Assembly: GCA_963693305.1 (NCBI GenBank)
Contig: OY855913.1
Location: forward strand, 17,553,484-17,617,483
Length of the DNA stretch: 64,000 nt
Reading direction: 5' to 3'
DNA from: Meandrina meandrites
Lineage: Eukaryota; Cnidaria; Anthozoa; Scleractinia; Meandrinidae
Under the pieces are notes generated by a model. That model was not told the origin of the DNA, did not search any database, and saw only the letters and a program-made list of their open reading frames with translations. Positions 1 to 14,000 of the stretch are shown here, in pieces. The number at the start of each line of letters is the position of its first letter. Position 1 is the first letter of the stretch. The position numbers and the translations under genes are program-made.

Positions 1-2935
1 CAAATTGATTTCGGCTTATAGCTGTTATTTCACTTTCTAAATCATGTTCGTCTGATATAATGATAGTCATATAGCTTCTTGTGTAGAATATATTGCAGAC
101 ACTTTCACAGGAAAGGTTTCATGTACAGCAGACCTGAACTTGCATCTTCCAAGAGGTAGCAAAGCTTTTCAGCGGCAAAAGCAGAGTCAAATCAACCATT
201 GATGTGTGTCACGCAATAAATTCAATATGGCGGCGCATTACGCACATAGCCAGAAATGAGCTTATTGTAAGTGGCCAAACACTTAAAACCCAATGCTGGG
301 AGGGAACATACCCCCACTTAAAGGCCTTTTATCGTTGACGCCAAGAATTAAGAAACAATAAATAATCAGAATTAGGGTAAACCAAAAAAAATAGATATTA
401 CATGATTGAAACAAATTTTTACCTGCGATGGCAGAATTCAAGACCCTATGAGGAAGCAAAAAGTCAATTTTCATACAAGAAAATTTACCATCAAATTGAC
501 AACCTCAATTAATCAAATACAAAATTCAAAGTATAAAAAGGAAAAGGAAACATTCCAGGTTACAATATTGCATAATTTCAAATTAATACTAGTTATTATA
601 ATGGCTACAATAGTATGCGTGCTCTGATTGGCTGCTGAGCGGGCAAGATTTTCTTGTAATGACCGAGCATTATGAAAAATTTTCTCGGCACTTGTAAACA
701 CAGGTCAGTTTGCTTCAATTTACTTGAAGGAAAAAATGTTCTCTGGCTGTTACCTGACTAATGACACACACAATGATTTATCTATTTCAGTGGCATGCAG
801 TGATGGAGAATGAATTTCTTCACCTGAACTAATTCTGAAGACATTTCCAAGAGTTCAACTGAGCATGCCCTTGAATGATGGCTATAGCACTTGATGCAGA
901 TAAAAATGTTTTCATTTAATACTTTGGCACTATGCTTTTCAGATGCAAGGTGTAAGGAGACAGAAAGTTTCCCAGCATTGTGTTGAAGACCTCCTTTACC
1001 AGACAGACAATCTCATTTTCTGTTGCCTTATTTGTAGGTAAGAGATGTTCTTCACTGTTTTCTAAGCCACCTGTTGTTGACAACTAATAACAAGTGTTTG
1101 TTTGACCTAAATTTAGATTTCTAATCACGGAAATGTGAAACCTATTCTGTTGCAATGATGATTAACCCATTGTGTGCTGAATATTCCGTGTGGCTCCACA
1201 AACGAGCTTTTTAAATCTGAGCAACAGAATTGAATTCTTGTACCTGTACATCCATCAATCTTTTTTTTTCTGTATAAAGAATCTCAACTGCTATTCATTT
1301 ATTTTCATCTTTGCTTTTGTTTCCTGTTGCAAGCTGCAGGAGTCGAATAATTGCAGTGACATCATCTGAATAAAGCTACTTGTTGGACCTTTATAAACAT
1401 GATTGCTAGTACAGTTGGTAAGTTGTTTTACTTCGTTTTTGTCATTCTTTCTTACATACATGTTCTTTGCATGTTCAGTTGAAGTTGTCAGGTTTTCCTT
1501 GTCTGTAAGAGCTGCTGCTGAAACTGAAAATGGCACGGTAATACATTTTGGCTCCTTGGTGTAGAAAACACAGGACACGTCACAATAGAACACTGCCTCG
1601 CAAACCTATTGTTTTTATTGTATTCCTCGTTCTTTTGTCCTTTTGTTCTCTATTGTTATAGGTGAACTGTGTCTTCTACACCAAGTAAGAGCCTACTAAG
1701 CACAATGTTCATGGTTGGGTCCATCACTCTTACATTTAGGATTCTGTTTTTACAGCCATGCCTTAATTTGTTTCAATACCCTTGTACCATAATCAACTGA
1801 TAGTCATAATAATTTACATCCAGATGATGATGTGTGCTATTTTAGGTGGGGCATGATAGCCTTGCCTCAGACTCTCCACTGATGACAATTTAAGCACAGG
1901 GGCCATCTGATGGATTAAAAAAAAACATGAACACACACATGGCTCAAGCTGTAGCCTGCACTCTGCAGACTACTGTATGTATAAGCATTAATTTTGATTC
2001 TGGCCTGACCACTGCAACATCCACAACTGATAAAGGGGTTATTCCTGAAACGTCTCGAAAGTTCAGTGAACTAAGTACTTTTTATGAATATCTTTTAATA
2101 CATAATAAGGTTAACTCAAAGCGACTTTATTTATTTACTCTGCGGACTATTTTTGTATTTATGTTGTGCCATTTTGTAACGAAATAACTGGCTTTGTATA
2201 AAAATCTTTTGATCGCTTTTTCTGCGATGTTTTTGCCTACCTGATCCAGTGTGGATGCTGAAGTAGGAGTTGTAGAATTGTAACCTTGGATGATGGACTT
2301 GCACATGTATCAATCAGCATCAATTGATATTACCAGTATTTAAATTCCCATAATGTGTGTGTGTGGATGATGTTACAACAGTATTGGCAGTAATGTTGGA
2401 GGACTGGCGTAATCGAAATGGTTACTGATCCCATATGTATGTTACTTCCTTAGAAATATACTGAAAACTCGCCAAATATATTCAAAGTTCATGATTAGAA
2501 CTGAACTGAATTTGGTTTCTCTTTCTTGTTTCAGATGTGCCGAATATGCTGCAAAATTTGGCATATTCAATAACCAAATAGATAAATATATAACTAAGTA
2601 AAAGTAAAAATTATACATTGTTTAGTAAATAAATAAAACAAACAAAATAAAAAAATATTTCTTTCATTATTGATTTCCAAATGTTCTTCACCTAGCTTTG
2701 ATTGTTTTAAATATTTCCATGATGATTACAGTAGTACAAATAAGGTAAAATTCATGCAAATCCCATGGGTGAGTCCCTGGGGCAGGTTAGCCTGCAATTC
2801 CCGTGGTTTATCCTATCAAATGGCTGTTGATATCTGCAGTACAAATCAACCAAAAGGTTTAAAAAAAGCGCTGTATAGCAGAAGAAACAGTAATTGCTCG
2901 CATGTACTGTAAAATTTGAGAAATTGAAGCAAAAA
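1..2935. other. AT-rich intergenic DNA, no gene recognised
   Basis: Only short open frames without splice-consistent partners or recognisable motifs are present. The longest is about 100 codons at 1291-1593 on the minus strand. No tRNA, terminal repeat or tandem array was seen. Confidence 0.6.
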
Positions 2936-3010
2936 AACCCCTTTGGTTATAAGCCCCCCTCTGCTGGATGACAGTACTGAACAGGGCTTAATGTTTTAAT
3001 GGGGATATTT
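2936..3010 (+). repeat. Fragment of the TATAAGCCCCC element
   Basis: The stretch with TTATAAGCCCCCCT followed by CTGGATGACAGTACTGAACAG matches the interior of the repeat at 57172-57535 (same words, same order). It is a truncated copy. Confidence 0.6.
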
Positions 3011-3335
3011 GGATTTTTGACAGAGAGAGACTGGAGCTGAAAGAGTTGCTATGTCAACAATACTAAGGGTGTCATTTTGTTCCGTTTGTGATGGACGTTG
3101 TGCCAAGTTTCAAGAGCACTGCTTCAACATTTTCCAGAGATATTTTTTATTCAGTATTTTGCTATCGTTTAGTTGCAAACCTTACGACTTCATCACTGAT
3201 CTAATTTGCATAATAGGAAAACGTGTATCTCCCAAAATGAAAAAAGATATTTCAAAAAGGAAATTGCCATTCTTCTGTATTTCAAAAGGCCTTTCAAATA
3301 AGCAGTAAATATTTTTTATGTTGTATACACTTTAA

Positions 3336-3600
3336 ATGAGGCTGAGAGTTGATGAGTTCAAACCTGCTCTCGTTTGTCCCAAAACTCATGCACTCACGTC
3401 AACTCTCATGCGCTCTCAGAATTTGAACATGCTCAAATTTTTCTTACGAGTGCAGTCAATGGGCTTGTGCGTCACTTTTGGCAGACTCAACACTTTCATT
3501 TTCATTTGGCCCAGGTTGATGAGAGTTGACAAAAGCTCTCATGAAAGTCATCCCAGCTGTCATCAACTTTCATTTTTATTTGGTCTGGGCTTTGGAGTGG
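3336..3600 (+). mobile_element. Foldback MITE, GAGAGTTGATGAG family, copy 1
   Basis: The left part (GAGAGTTGATGAGTTCAAAC, then CTCTCATGCGCTCTCA) and the right part (TTTGGTCTGGGCTTT) match the reverse complement of the element at 24738-24962. The copies are diverged, and this one has lost clean ends. Confidence 0.6.
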
Positions 3601-3987
3601 GGGTTATTACATGAAGTGGGAAGTATGTATTTTTTTGAATTTGCATCAGCAATTCAGAGGGCTTATTTTTGAGTTGTGAGGTGGGGGGCTGTTTGAAAGT
3701 TTCAAAGCATATGTAGGGGTGGATCCCTAGTCACTGGGTGGTGTAACATGCATTCTAACTGCTAAGGAAACAATACAAACTTCTTTCTGTGACATTTGAC
3801 ATCTTTCATGGATACATTTATTTAACTATTCTGTTGCCAGCAACATGCATTGTGTAACAATGCAAAATTAATTATACAATTCATATTTCCCAATAAAAAC
3901 AGGGTACTTACATTACAGAATTCTTATATTAGCTAATTCAAGAAAAAAATTATTTGCATTAGTCTGAAAAAATATGAGTGGTTTTCA

Positions 3988-4124
3988 GTGATTTTATTCA
4001 ACCCGTTAAATCTAACAATATTAGGGCTAAAGAGTCAAAATTAAACTCACAAAAAAAAATATGTGTCTAATGGTATGTAATTGTGTAAAAACTATTTCAC
4101 GGGTTAAATAAAATCACTATTGAG
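3988..4124. mobile_element. MITE, AGTGATTTTATT family, copy 1
   Basis: The inverted ends read AGTGATTTTATTCAACCCGT on the left and ACGGGTTAAATAAAATCACT on the right, about 135 bp apart, with a non-coding interior. Two more copies lie at 10213-10357 and 56788-56890. Confidence 0.75.
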
Positions 4125-4730
4125 ACAAAAAAAAAACAGATTGAATTGCTTTGATACAAAAATTATAATTATTTCTAACCACGGTGAATTCATTCCAAAA
4201 ACCCCTCCCTCACCCCACCTTTTCTTAAAGAAAAACTTTTTTAAGTTGGTAAAAAAATATTTACCCATGTAATAAGTTTGCTAACAAAACTCCAGTTTAA
4301 GACCAATAACTGTAAACATTCCACTATCAATGGTATTCATTCTTTACAAGTGAAGAATTCTAACATCTCCATTGTTTGTCACACAATCAGGAAAATCCAC
4401 AATATTCGACTCCAGTTGTGTGAAATTTAGTAGTATTTTCAATTTTTGAATTAAATAAATAACAAAATCCCTAAATTTTAAGCCATTTTTCTTAACAATA
4501 AATATACAATAAATATGAAACGATATCCTAAAAAATCACACACCATTGTCTCTGTGTAAAAGTATGTAAAACTTAAGAAGGAACTAATATTACACCTGAA
4601 TTTTTGCCTTCTTTTTAGCACAATTCTGCATGGTTTCTTGTACAAAACAAACTTGATTTTAATTAAAAATAAAATTGTTCCCAAAGTGAAAATGAAAGAT
4701 TTGTTATTTTTCACAATAATTATTACTAGT
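4125..4730. other. AT-rich DNA downstream of PRODH
   Basis: Nothing was recognised apart from long A and T runs. It probably contains the end of the PRODH 3' UTR or lies just beyond it. Confidence 0.5.
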
Positions 4731-4736
4731 TTTATT
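4731..4736 (-). terminator. Candidate PRODH poly(A) signal
   Basis: An AATAAA on the minus strand lies about 305 nt past the PRODH stop codon. The DNA between is AT-rich with no ORF, as expected of a 3' UTR. Other AATAAA motifs occur in this AT-rich stretch, so the choice is tentative. Confidence 0.3.
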
Positions 4737-5041
4737 CAAATTAGAGTACATTTAATTATTATTTACACACCAAAATGTCCATGTGCGGCATTCCCATTGA
4801 GACAATCGCATTTAAATTATTTTCTAGACTGCGAAACAGTCTCACAAAAACTGCAGAGCTTAACCCTTCTGTAGAGCTTATTCTGTAGAGCTTAAGTTTC
4901 CTTGCCAATAACTAAAGGACTTACTTAGTTTTGTCACAGTCATGTGAGCATAATAGTGGTGCTGATCTGTTCACAGAAAGAATGGGAATTTTTGATAGTG
5001 CCTGATATATCAGCAAGAACATGTGCTTGAACCACTTGCTT

Positions 5042-8000
5042 TTATGAAGAACCAACTTGCACAAATGCTGGGTCATACTTGAGCTCTCCCTCACGGAACC
5101 TCCTTTTCAGCTCTCCCCACAGAAGACCCCTCTCTTTGAGTACTCCTTTAAGAAGACCCTTGTTTTCCATGGCTCGTCGGGAGAGGTAAGGCAATACATC
5201 TTCCACAGGTCCAAATGGAACATACTTATAAACGGCATATCCTTCATTACCTGGGTGAAAGGAAAAGGAAGTGAATTATTAGCCTTGAAAAAGAAATTGA
5301 GGCTCAGAGGTGTCCCAAAAAGTTGAGATGACTGAAATTTATTAACTTCTGCAAGATGTGCTTTTTTTTTTGAAGGAACATTCATCATTACTTATAATAG
5401 TTTTCTTGCTACTTGCTGGATGTGCCACTGACTCTAACAATTCCCAAGTTTTTCATTTAAACACGGAGCGAGCCTATATAACGAGGCTGAACTGTTCAGC
5501 CTGCCAATCCCTGCCAATCACAAATTCCAATGAGACGATTTCATTGGTTGGAAAATGCAATCAACTGGCTTTTGGTGTTGCATGATCCAGACTTTTATCT
5601 CGTTTTCTAACTAAAAATAGATTCAAAGCAGTACAGGAAATAGCATCAAGATTCTCGTATATAAAATTCTCTGTTTTGTAGTTTGGGTGCAAACAATCGA
5701 AAGCGAGGTTTAGAAATAGTGAAAGATGCCTGTAGCTATCAGTTACTGTTCTACAAAATCCCGGAATTTCCTGCCCGCAAGCGACCTGAGCTTAGCGCCG
5801 ATACTGAATGACAAATGCACTAAATGCATTGCAAGTAAACAAATAAATATTGCGGCCTTTATAAGAAATAAATTCATTTTTTGAAATCTTAATCCGCTTA
5901 TTGCTGAAGAAAAAGGTTTTAGTCAAGGATATGCCACACAAAAGCTAGCCAAAGAGCAAACGAAACTTGTAGTTTTGAATTTAGTCGCTTCAAAATTGAA
6001 TTTGGTGATTGTTCCCGTTTCACGATAGTATAACAAGAACATTTGTAAAGAGCGTAGCTCCTAGTTCGCCAAATTTCGAAATGTAGAGATTTTTTCCAAA
6101 GCATTGTTATCTTTGTTGTTTGAATCCTTGACCCATAAAAACAAAATACTGAAACGATTGTCATTGATGTGTTCAGCATTATCTGTTTGAGCTTTCATGT
6201 CGTAACAGTGTTTGTGCGTGGTGGACATCAATTTTGAATTTTCAGGATTATTGCATAAATTCTGTTTAAATTTTCTTTTAGCTTGTATGGAAAGAATTAT
6301 TGGTAGTTTATGTTGTATATTAGCTTGTTAATTCCATATAAATGAACTGGGAACGCATTTAAAAAGCAAAATTTGCGGAGCTCTTCTCTTTCATGACCGT
6401 TACTCTGGCACGACTTTTTAAAATTGAAGCCAACAAAGTGCTAGCTAGACGGGGCCTTTTTATGGGCTCGCTCCGTGTTTAATATACACCTCTGGGGTGG
6501 AAAGAACAATAACAGTGTTTCTTTCCCAGAAACACAACCCTGTCCACAGCTTCTTGATCTGGAACTTAATGCACTAACCACAAGATTATTAGAGGTTGAA
6601 AGAGCCAAATAAAACTTAATTGTGTGTTGATTGTCAAAATGTTTTTACAAAAACGTATTATGGGCCAATTCGCACTAGCGGACAAATTTTGTAACAATTG
6701 GTAGATTTCATCACTTGTGTGTCACTTGTTACAGAAAACAAGTGCGAATACGTTTTTTGAGACCTAGAACTTGTCAAACAATTCAGGAAAACAAAGAAGC
6801 AGTTGTCTTATGATTGGTCCGCGTTGCACGCGTGATACATTTTGTCAAACAATCGCAAAAACAAGTGCGAACGACTTGTTGGACAAGTGCAAATTTTGTC
6901 AAAACGGACAAATCTTCAAAGGGGCCGATGTCCTGCCTCAAGGCAGGACAAGTCATGACAAGTCGCATTCCAACGCCCCTCATAATACCAGATAACAATA
7001 TGTTGTTGATTGGCTATTGTGTTTGGTCTGGATTGTACTAAAAAACAACAGGCAAAATTTTTCCGCAATAGGCGGCAAAACATGTTTGTGTGCCGAGGTG
7101 AGGTCGTGGAAGGATGGTGAGGTCATGGAAGGATGGTAATACCGGGGTTTGAACAAATGAATGCGGAGGGAACCAGTTTGTGCCGATAAATGGAGGGGAA
7201 AAGAAATAGTTTACTTGCCACATTTTCCCTGCAGGTCAGCACAAAAACATCACTTCACGCACACTTCAAATGCAAATCGTTTTAAAATATTTCACCACGT
7301 GGACCCCCCTGATTATTTGATATTTGCACAAGACGACCATGCCAAGAAATGTACCAGGATGCCAGAAGCACGTGCAGAGCTATTGTAATAATAATTACAC
7401 CTTTTGTTTTCTTCAAAATGTCTCTGACTTGTCGCGACAATTTTGTTTTTGTCAAAAATGTTATGACATTTAAAAGTTGTCCGCTAGTGCGAATCGGCCC
7501 TATGTATATTTTCTATCATATTACATCAATATTATTGAATTGCATACCTAATGTAAATGAGATTGCATCAGACATTCCCAAAAGTTGTCCAAAGAAAACC
7601 TTCCTTTCCTGTGGTGAAATTCCCAATTCATGCATCCTAAACATCCAAATAAATTGCAAATAAATAAACAGTTTGATTATAACAAAACTTGCAGGCTAAA
7701 ACAGCTAAGCTCACCGATTATTCAAACAAAGTTTAGACCGCAGCTAAGACAATCATATGATTGTGGTCTAAATCGAGATTTACACAAGGTTTATCATAAG
7801 CCGCATCTAGGTGAACTCTAGTTGTGGATTAACCAACATTAGCAAGTTAATCCAATTTTCATTTCATTTACAACCATAAACTTTGAAATTTCTTGAAAAT
7901 ATTTCTGCACAGCTCTATCCTACATGTAATATGCAGTCCATGATGTCAAAACAAAAATTTATTAAGCTACACTTGTTAGACGTGTGGTCTTTGTGAACTC

Positions 8001-11000
8001 CAGCTCATCGGCATTCAATCAAATAGCGTGATTTAGACTCCGGTTATGTACATGCATGCCTCTGAAACAACAGAATTTACTGCAGTCTTGACCACATTAA
8101 GGATTGACATTTTGGGTGGTCACTTAATTACTGGAGATTCCACTGCATGCAAACTTCTCAATCTAACATTACCTCTTAATGGCCACCTGGATGGAATTCT
8201 CATTGTGGGTTGCAACAAGAACATTAGCATTTCCTCTCTTGGTTTCCTCCAGCACAGCATTCATAACTTCATCAAAACATTTACTGGTTGCCTTGTAGCT
8301 TTGGTGGACAGGATCCGCATAGCCTAAGGTGCTTGCTCTTAGCCTTTCTTGTTCCATGTAGGCACCTCTGACCAGTTTTGCGCCAAACATATAACCTTCC
8401 CGTCTCGCCAGCTCCATGTCTGTCTGAATTTTAGTGTATGTGTCCTGAGAGAAAATGAGATGTAAGCTTAGAATATATGTTACATAATTTACATGCAGAA
8501 CTGAATGTATGATTGTACAGAACTGTACAAGTATTTCTCATTGTTAGATGATTCCTTGAAATGAGTGATTGATCTAGCTGCATTTATTGATCAACAGTTT
8601 AACCTACAAATAGATATGGTTTACCCAAAGGCCCAGAATATGTGCAAACTGCTACTGACAGCTACAAAGCTCTCTGCACACATTGCATGCCTATAATACT
8701 AGTATGATAGGCCGGCAATGCGTCCAAAGTTCACAACAGTTCATAACAAGCCATTTAAATCCTGAGGTGCACATGAGCTAGAACTTAGAAGGCTTGTTAT
8801 AACAGGCACTGGTTTTTCTAACATGAAAATACTAGTAAGAGTACTAGATGACTTATTTTCCATCACAGGTTCCTTGTTAGGATAATTTTACTGTCAAGTA
8901 AACCCTAGCAATTCACTCTTCTACCACCGCAAGAGTAAACTATCTTAACCAAACAACATAATAAGACCCTAGCCAGGACTGAAACCTGGGGTTTTGGCTC
9001 CAGAATCAAAAGCACAAACCATAATTAAGAAACCATGCCTCCTACATGGATGACCAGTCGGGAGGCAAATTAGTGGACAGGTAAAAACAAACATTCTGGC
9101 AGCACTTACCTTTAAGTAGCACTGGTATGTATTAAGCACAAGGGGAGAGTCCTTATTAAACTGCAGCATCAAGTCTAAAGTTAGATGTCTTATGGCAGGT
9201 TGAAAATACGTCTGCTCAGCATCTACCATAAGCCTTACACCTCTCTTTACAGCATGCTAAAATAAACAGAAAAGTTTTTATAAATAACAAATGATACTTT
9301 CTAATATTTATTACAAACTTCCATCTCTCTCAAGTTAGCCCCCTCCCTTGAATAGAGAGATGTCTGTCTTCTTTACTCTTCAGTTACTAATTAAGTTTGT
9401 TACCAGGAAGGCTAACATTCAGTTTCAGTATTACCAAACACTGTATGGTTTCCGCTGAAAGTTAAAGCAATAAGTGCAAAAATTATTTACCAAAAATCTA
9501 CTCATAGCACAATAACATTTTTGAACACCAAGATCTCAATGTAATCCATTTCTTTCAGTGACCCCGAGATTAAATTCTAAAGCATATTTCCCAAGAAAGT
9601 TAATGTCTTTAAAACTTGTAAAATGCTTAAAATGTATTTTGTTTTGAAGTGACGCAAAACATCCGTTTTAACTAAAATAAATTTTTCAAATTCATTTTTC
9701 TCTTGCAGGGTCATCTTCAGAGCAAATATCATGTTTCAATAAGTTTACTTAACTGTATTCAAACTGTTCTTTTTGGTATCTCTATTTTTGCCTTTATTGC
9801 CCGAATGTTCAGTGGAAACCGTATTTATTTTAAGAAATCTTTTCTAAAATTCACCTCAGCAAGAGTTGACAGCCGTTTTGCCATGTTTTCCATTTGATGG
9901 AGTTCCTCGTCTTTCAGAACTGAAATGATTGGCCTTCCTGTCTTCTCCTGAAAATTAAAATAATGTCATGATTACTGATGGCATATAAATATTATTTACC
10001 CGGTATGACAAATTAAATAAATGTAAAGAGGTATGTAGCGCTGATAAATTATTAAATAAATACACTTCTAATGGAGTACCGGTAATTTTTAATTTTTACC
10101 ATCTCTAATAGCTTGAAATAGTCCTCTTATTGATAATATTATTTTTTAGACTGTGCCGATGTCACCTATTTCCTAAGATGTGTGCAAGCAGCTTAATATA
10201 TAAGTTCAGTAGTCAGTGATTTTATTTAACCCATGAAACAAGGTCTAACATTATTAGCGCATAAAAGTGAAAACTAAACAAAAGAAAACAATGGAATAAG
10301 TGTGTCATACTAACTTATCAAAGTTCAGTTACTATTTCACGGGTTAAGTAAAACGACTAGGATTATTGCCAGTGATAATCTTGAAACAGTTAGAACATTT
10401 AAATTATGTACTGTCAATTTTTTTTTTCTCAAAATAAAAAAAAATAGGAAACACATTAAATTAAACAAATCTGGTTTGTACATATAATTTGTTCAAACAA
10501 GAACTACTGGCAGTATACTTACATCTCCTTGCGGTTTAGCTTTGAATAGCTGTGACAGCTTGAGCTGTGGTGTAAGAAATTCATGCCATTCTATGACATC
10601 AATATCACTGAAATTCAAAGGAAAACACAAATACTAACATTACAGTCCACTCATGTTACATTGTATGTCATGTCCTGACTGGTCCAATAACTATCAATAA
10701 TTACTTGTATCATCACCTTCACACACTCTGTTAAGTTTTTTTTGTTTTGCTTCCTGTGACTCATGACAGAGCCTTTTACGAGCTCCTTGCATGCAGTCTA
10801 ATGTCACACACAGCTCACTGGACTACAAACAGTATCTTGTTTTTTATCCCATAGATAAAAAAATGCAAAAATAAGCAGATGCTGTATCATCTTCCAAATT
10901 ATAATTATATAATTTCTGAGGTTTATTTTACCCCGATTTGTTGGTGTCAATCAAGTCAAATATTCTGTTGGCTTCTTCTGGGCTCATTTCAACCTACCAG

Positions 11001-14000
11001 TAAACAAATGATGCATTAACAATAAATAAATATAAATATTTTTTTTATATTTAAAAACTACATGTCAAGTCACCATTTAAGTTACAACAAGTGGAAGTAG
11101 GGGTAAAATAAAAATAATTATTATGAATGTTTTTTTTTCTTGCAAAATAGAACATGTTTTCGCATTTGTCTGACCACAAGAAAGAAGCCTAGTCACCCAT
11201 CAGGCCAGAGCTTATCCAAGTTTCTGTAGCATGAAGCGACTAGGAGTATTTCTACTCCCCCCTGGATGGGATGCTAGTCCATCACAGGGTTACCCTCAGC
11301 AGTAAATTCGCCGGTACCCATTTATGCACCTGGGTGAAGAGAGGCACTGTGAGAGTAAAGTGTCTTGCACAAGAACACAATGCAATGCCCCGGCCAGGGC
11401 TCGAACCCATACTGCTCGATCTAGAGCCTTGCACACAAACCATTAGGCTACCGCACCTCCCCCCCAAAAAAACAATAACAGCAGTTACAGTAGGCTGTTC
11501 AATTGGAACTTGATCATTTATGGGTACCACTGGCAGCAGTAGGCGGCTGGGGAGAAGTGGAAGTGGGGGAGGAGGGAGCATTAACTGTTTTGTCACATGA
11601 ACATTACAGAGCATTAAATCTTGGATTTGAATACAAATATTTTTCAGTATCATACCCCAAGCCTTTCCAGGCCTTCAAAGAATTTGTCTCTGGCAACAAT
11701 GTTTCCAATCTTGTTCATCTTGACAGAATCAGAGGCAAGGTGATCAAAGAAATATTGCGTCTGATTGAGGATCTCTGAGATTCTCATCTGTTAGAAAGAA
11801 GCAAAATACAAGGATTATATTAACCAGTTATAATCAGTACTGCACTGGTGAATAGTCATGATATCACCTTCAGGATTGTCATAATTTACAATAATTCAGA
11901 CCTGTTAATATAATAAAAAAAATTCTTTAGGTTTACACACCACTACACTTTATAACGGAGCCTCAATGTCCCAATAAACTTACTTACGAAAATTTACTTA
12001 CGAGTATCTGTGGCCTTCCCAAAGCTGTCACCTTGATTGCAGCAAAGCCATCATTAGATGCACCTCCTAAATGAAGCCAAACCACAAACCAGATTTACTT
12101 ATTTGTGTAACTTTGAATTTGTTAAATTTGTAACTTTACTCCAAGCAAATAATTACAGGACTAGATTAGATAAATTGTTGAAGATGCAAAAAAAGGCCAT
12201 AAGAATAATTAGTTTTTCACAATACACAGCCTTGTCAAAACCGCTATTTAATAAGAAATTTCTATGTACAATTGGGCTGTTGTAAAAGCCCGAGGGGGTT
12301 TCCTTATCCCCCAAAACAATGATGTAACAATGATGATAAGAAACGTGTGGAAATCAAATCAATAAAAAAATATAAATAAATAACAAGCAAGCATCAATCC
12401 AACTGAGTGTACGTAGTTCCAACATTCCAACATTGCAACACAGATGGAAAATTGCTTTGTTTTTAGCACCAAAAAAATAAAATATATAATTTGACTGTGA
12501 AAGCAGAACAACCATAAGTTCCAACGGCCAAACCATGTTGTATCACCTGCATGTCCCCTAGTAATAGCTGATAACCGTGATCATGGGCTAAATCACAGTG
12601 GCCTGATCACGGTCAGAATAATAAAAATGCGTCCATCACAGGCTTGATCAAAATATACTTGAATTTACTAGTCAGATAGATACTAAATAAAAAAAATAAA
12701 CACCTCGATCAAAATTATTTAGTCTTCATTTTTACAACACGCTTTGCAACTTTCACTGAATTAACCGTTCGCCGTACTTAATGTGAAATGAGCAATCATG
12801 ATCACGCCAGTCTAAAGGCGTGATCAAGGTAAAAGGCGCGATCACACCCGGGATCACGCTGTGATCACAAAATATTTTTACTGGGGGACTGTACATAACA
12901 TTTAATAATATTGTTATCGTTATTTGATATTTTGGAATTTCTTTCAGACAAGTCTGTACTCAGGCCTACTGGCTTATCAGGCCATTGCTTCTCTCCAGTT
13001 CTAATGCCACTAAGTGACTAGGAGTATTTAGACTACTCCCCCTGGATGGAGTGATAGTCCATCACAGGGTTACACCTCAAACATAATTCACCAGCATCCA
13101 TTTAGGGACAGACCACTATATTTTTGGAGGGAGGAGATGAAAAATCCTGAAAAAAATTGTTTGCAAAAGCATAAAAGCCCAAATAAATTGCTTGCAGACT
13201 TCAAAAAGTTGTTTGCAATTTTAAGCATCCCCAGTAAAAATATTTTGTGATCACAGCGTGATCACGGATCACGCTTGTGATAACGACTGTGATCACGCCT
13301 TTTACCTTGATCACGCCTTTAGACTGGCATGATCATGATGTGACGGGAGTGATCACACCCATGATGACTCCTGTCACGCCCTAATGAGAGTGATCACTCC
13401 CAATTCACCGTGATCACATTTAATGTAGTCATGGCGTGATAGACTATAACTGCAACTTCCCATAAATTCAGCGAGAGATCTCAGTAAGCTTGAAAAGGAG
13501 TTATCTCTTGAGCATCTGTGATGAGATTAGCAGTGTTATTGTGCCTAGTGGCTCGTAGAGCACGAGGGACTGTGTTATCGTGCACGCATATGTCCGTAAT
13601 TCGTAATTGGTAATGAGTGCGTCTAATTAACACATCATAATCGGAAGCTCATAATCAGGCATTTACTCGCTTCATGTGCTCACATTGCGCGTTTCTTCAA
13701 CGACGTTGGTAAGTTTTCTATGTTAAAGATAAATTTATGTTACTTTTCTTCTAGAGCCAGGCTCAAGTTTCGGTGGATTTTCAAAGAATTTGATCTTAAA
13801 AGCAACATGAAGGGATTTTTTGGTAAAGAAACGGTAAAGAAACTGAAGAAAGTGTTGATGATTCTTCCCTCGATCACTAGCCGACGAGCGTTTCTTGTCG
13901 AATGTTGTCGTTATATGCTAGGCTATCACTAGGCACATGTAGTCATAGACTGCCTATTTTTAAATTTATGTAGCAATTTATTTGTCGTATAAGTGGGCCA

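Noticed and set aside
13720..13932. 70-codon frame in the GATCAC-rich element as a transposase
   Set aside because: Too short, and no DDE or zinc-finger residues were recognised.
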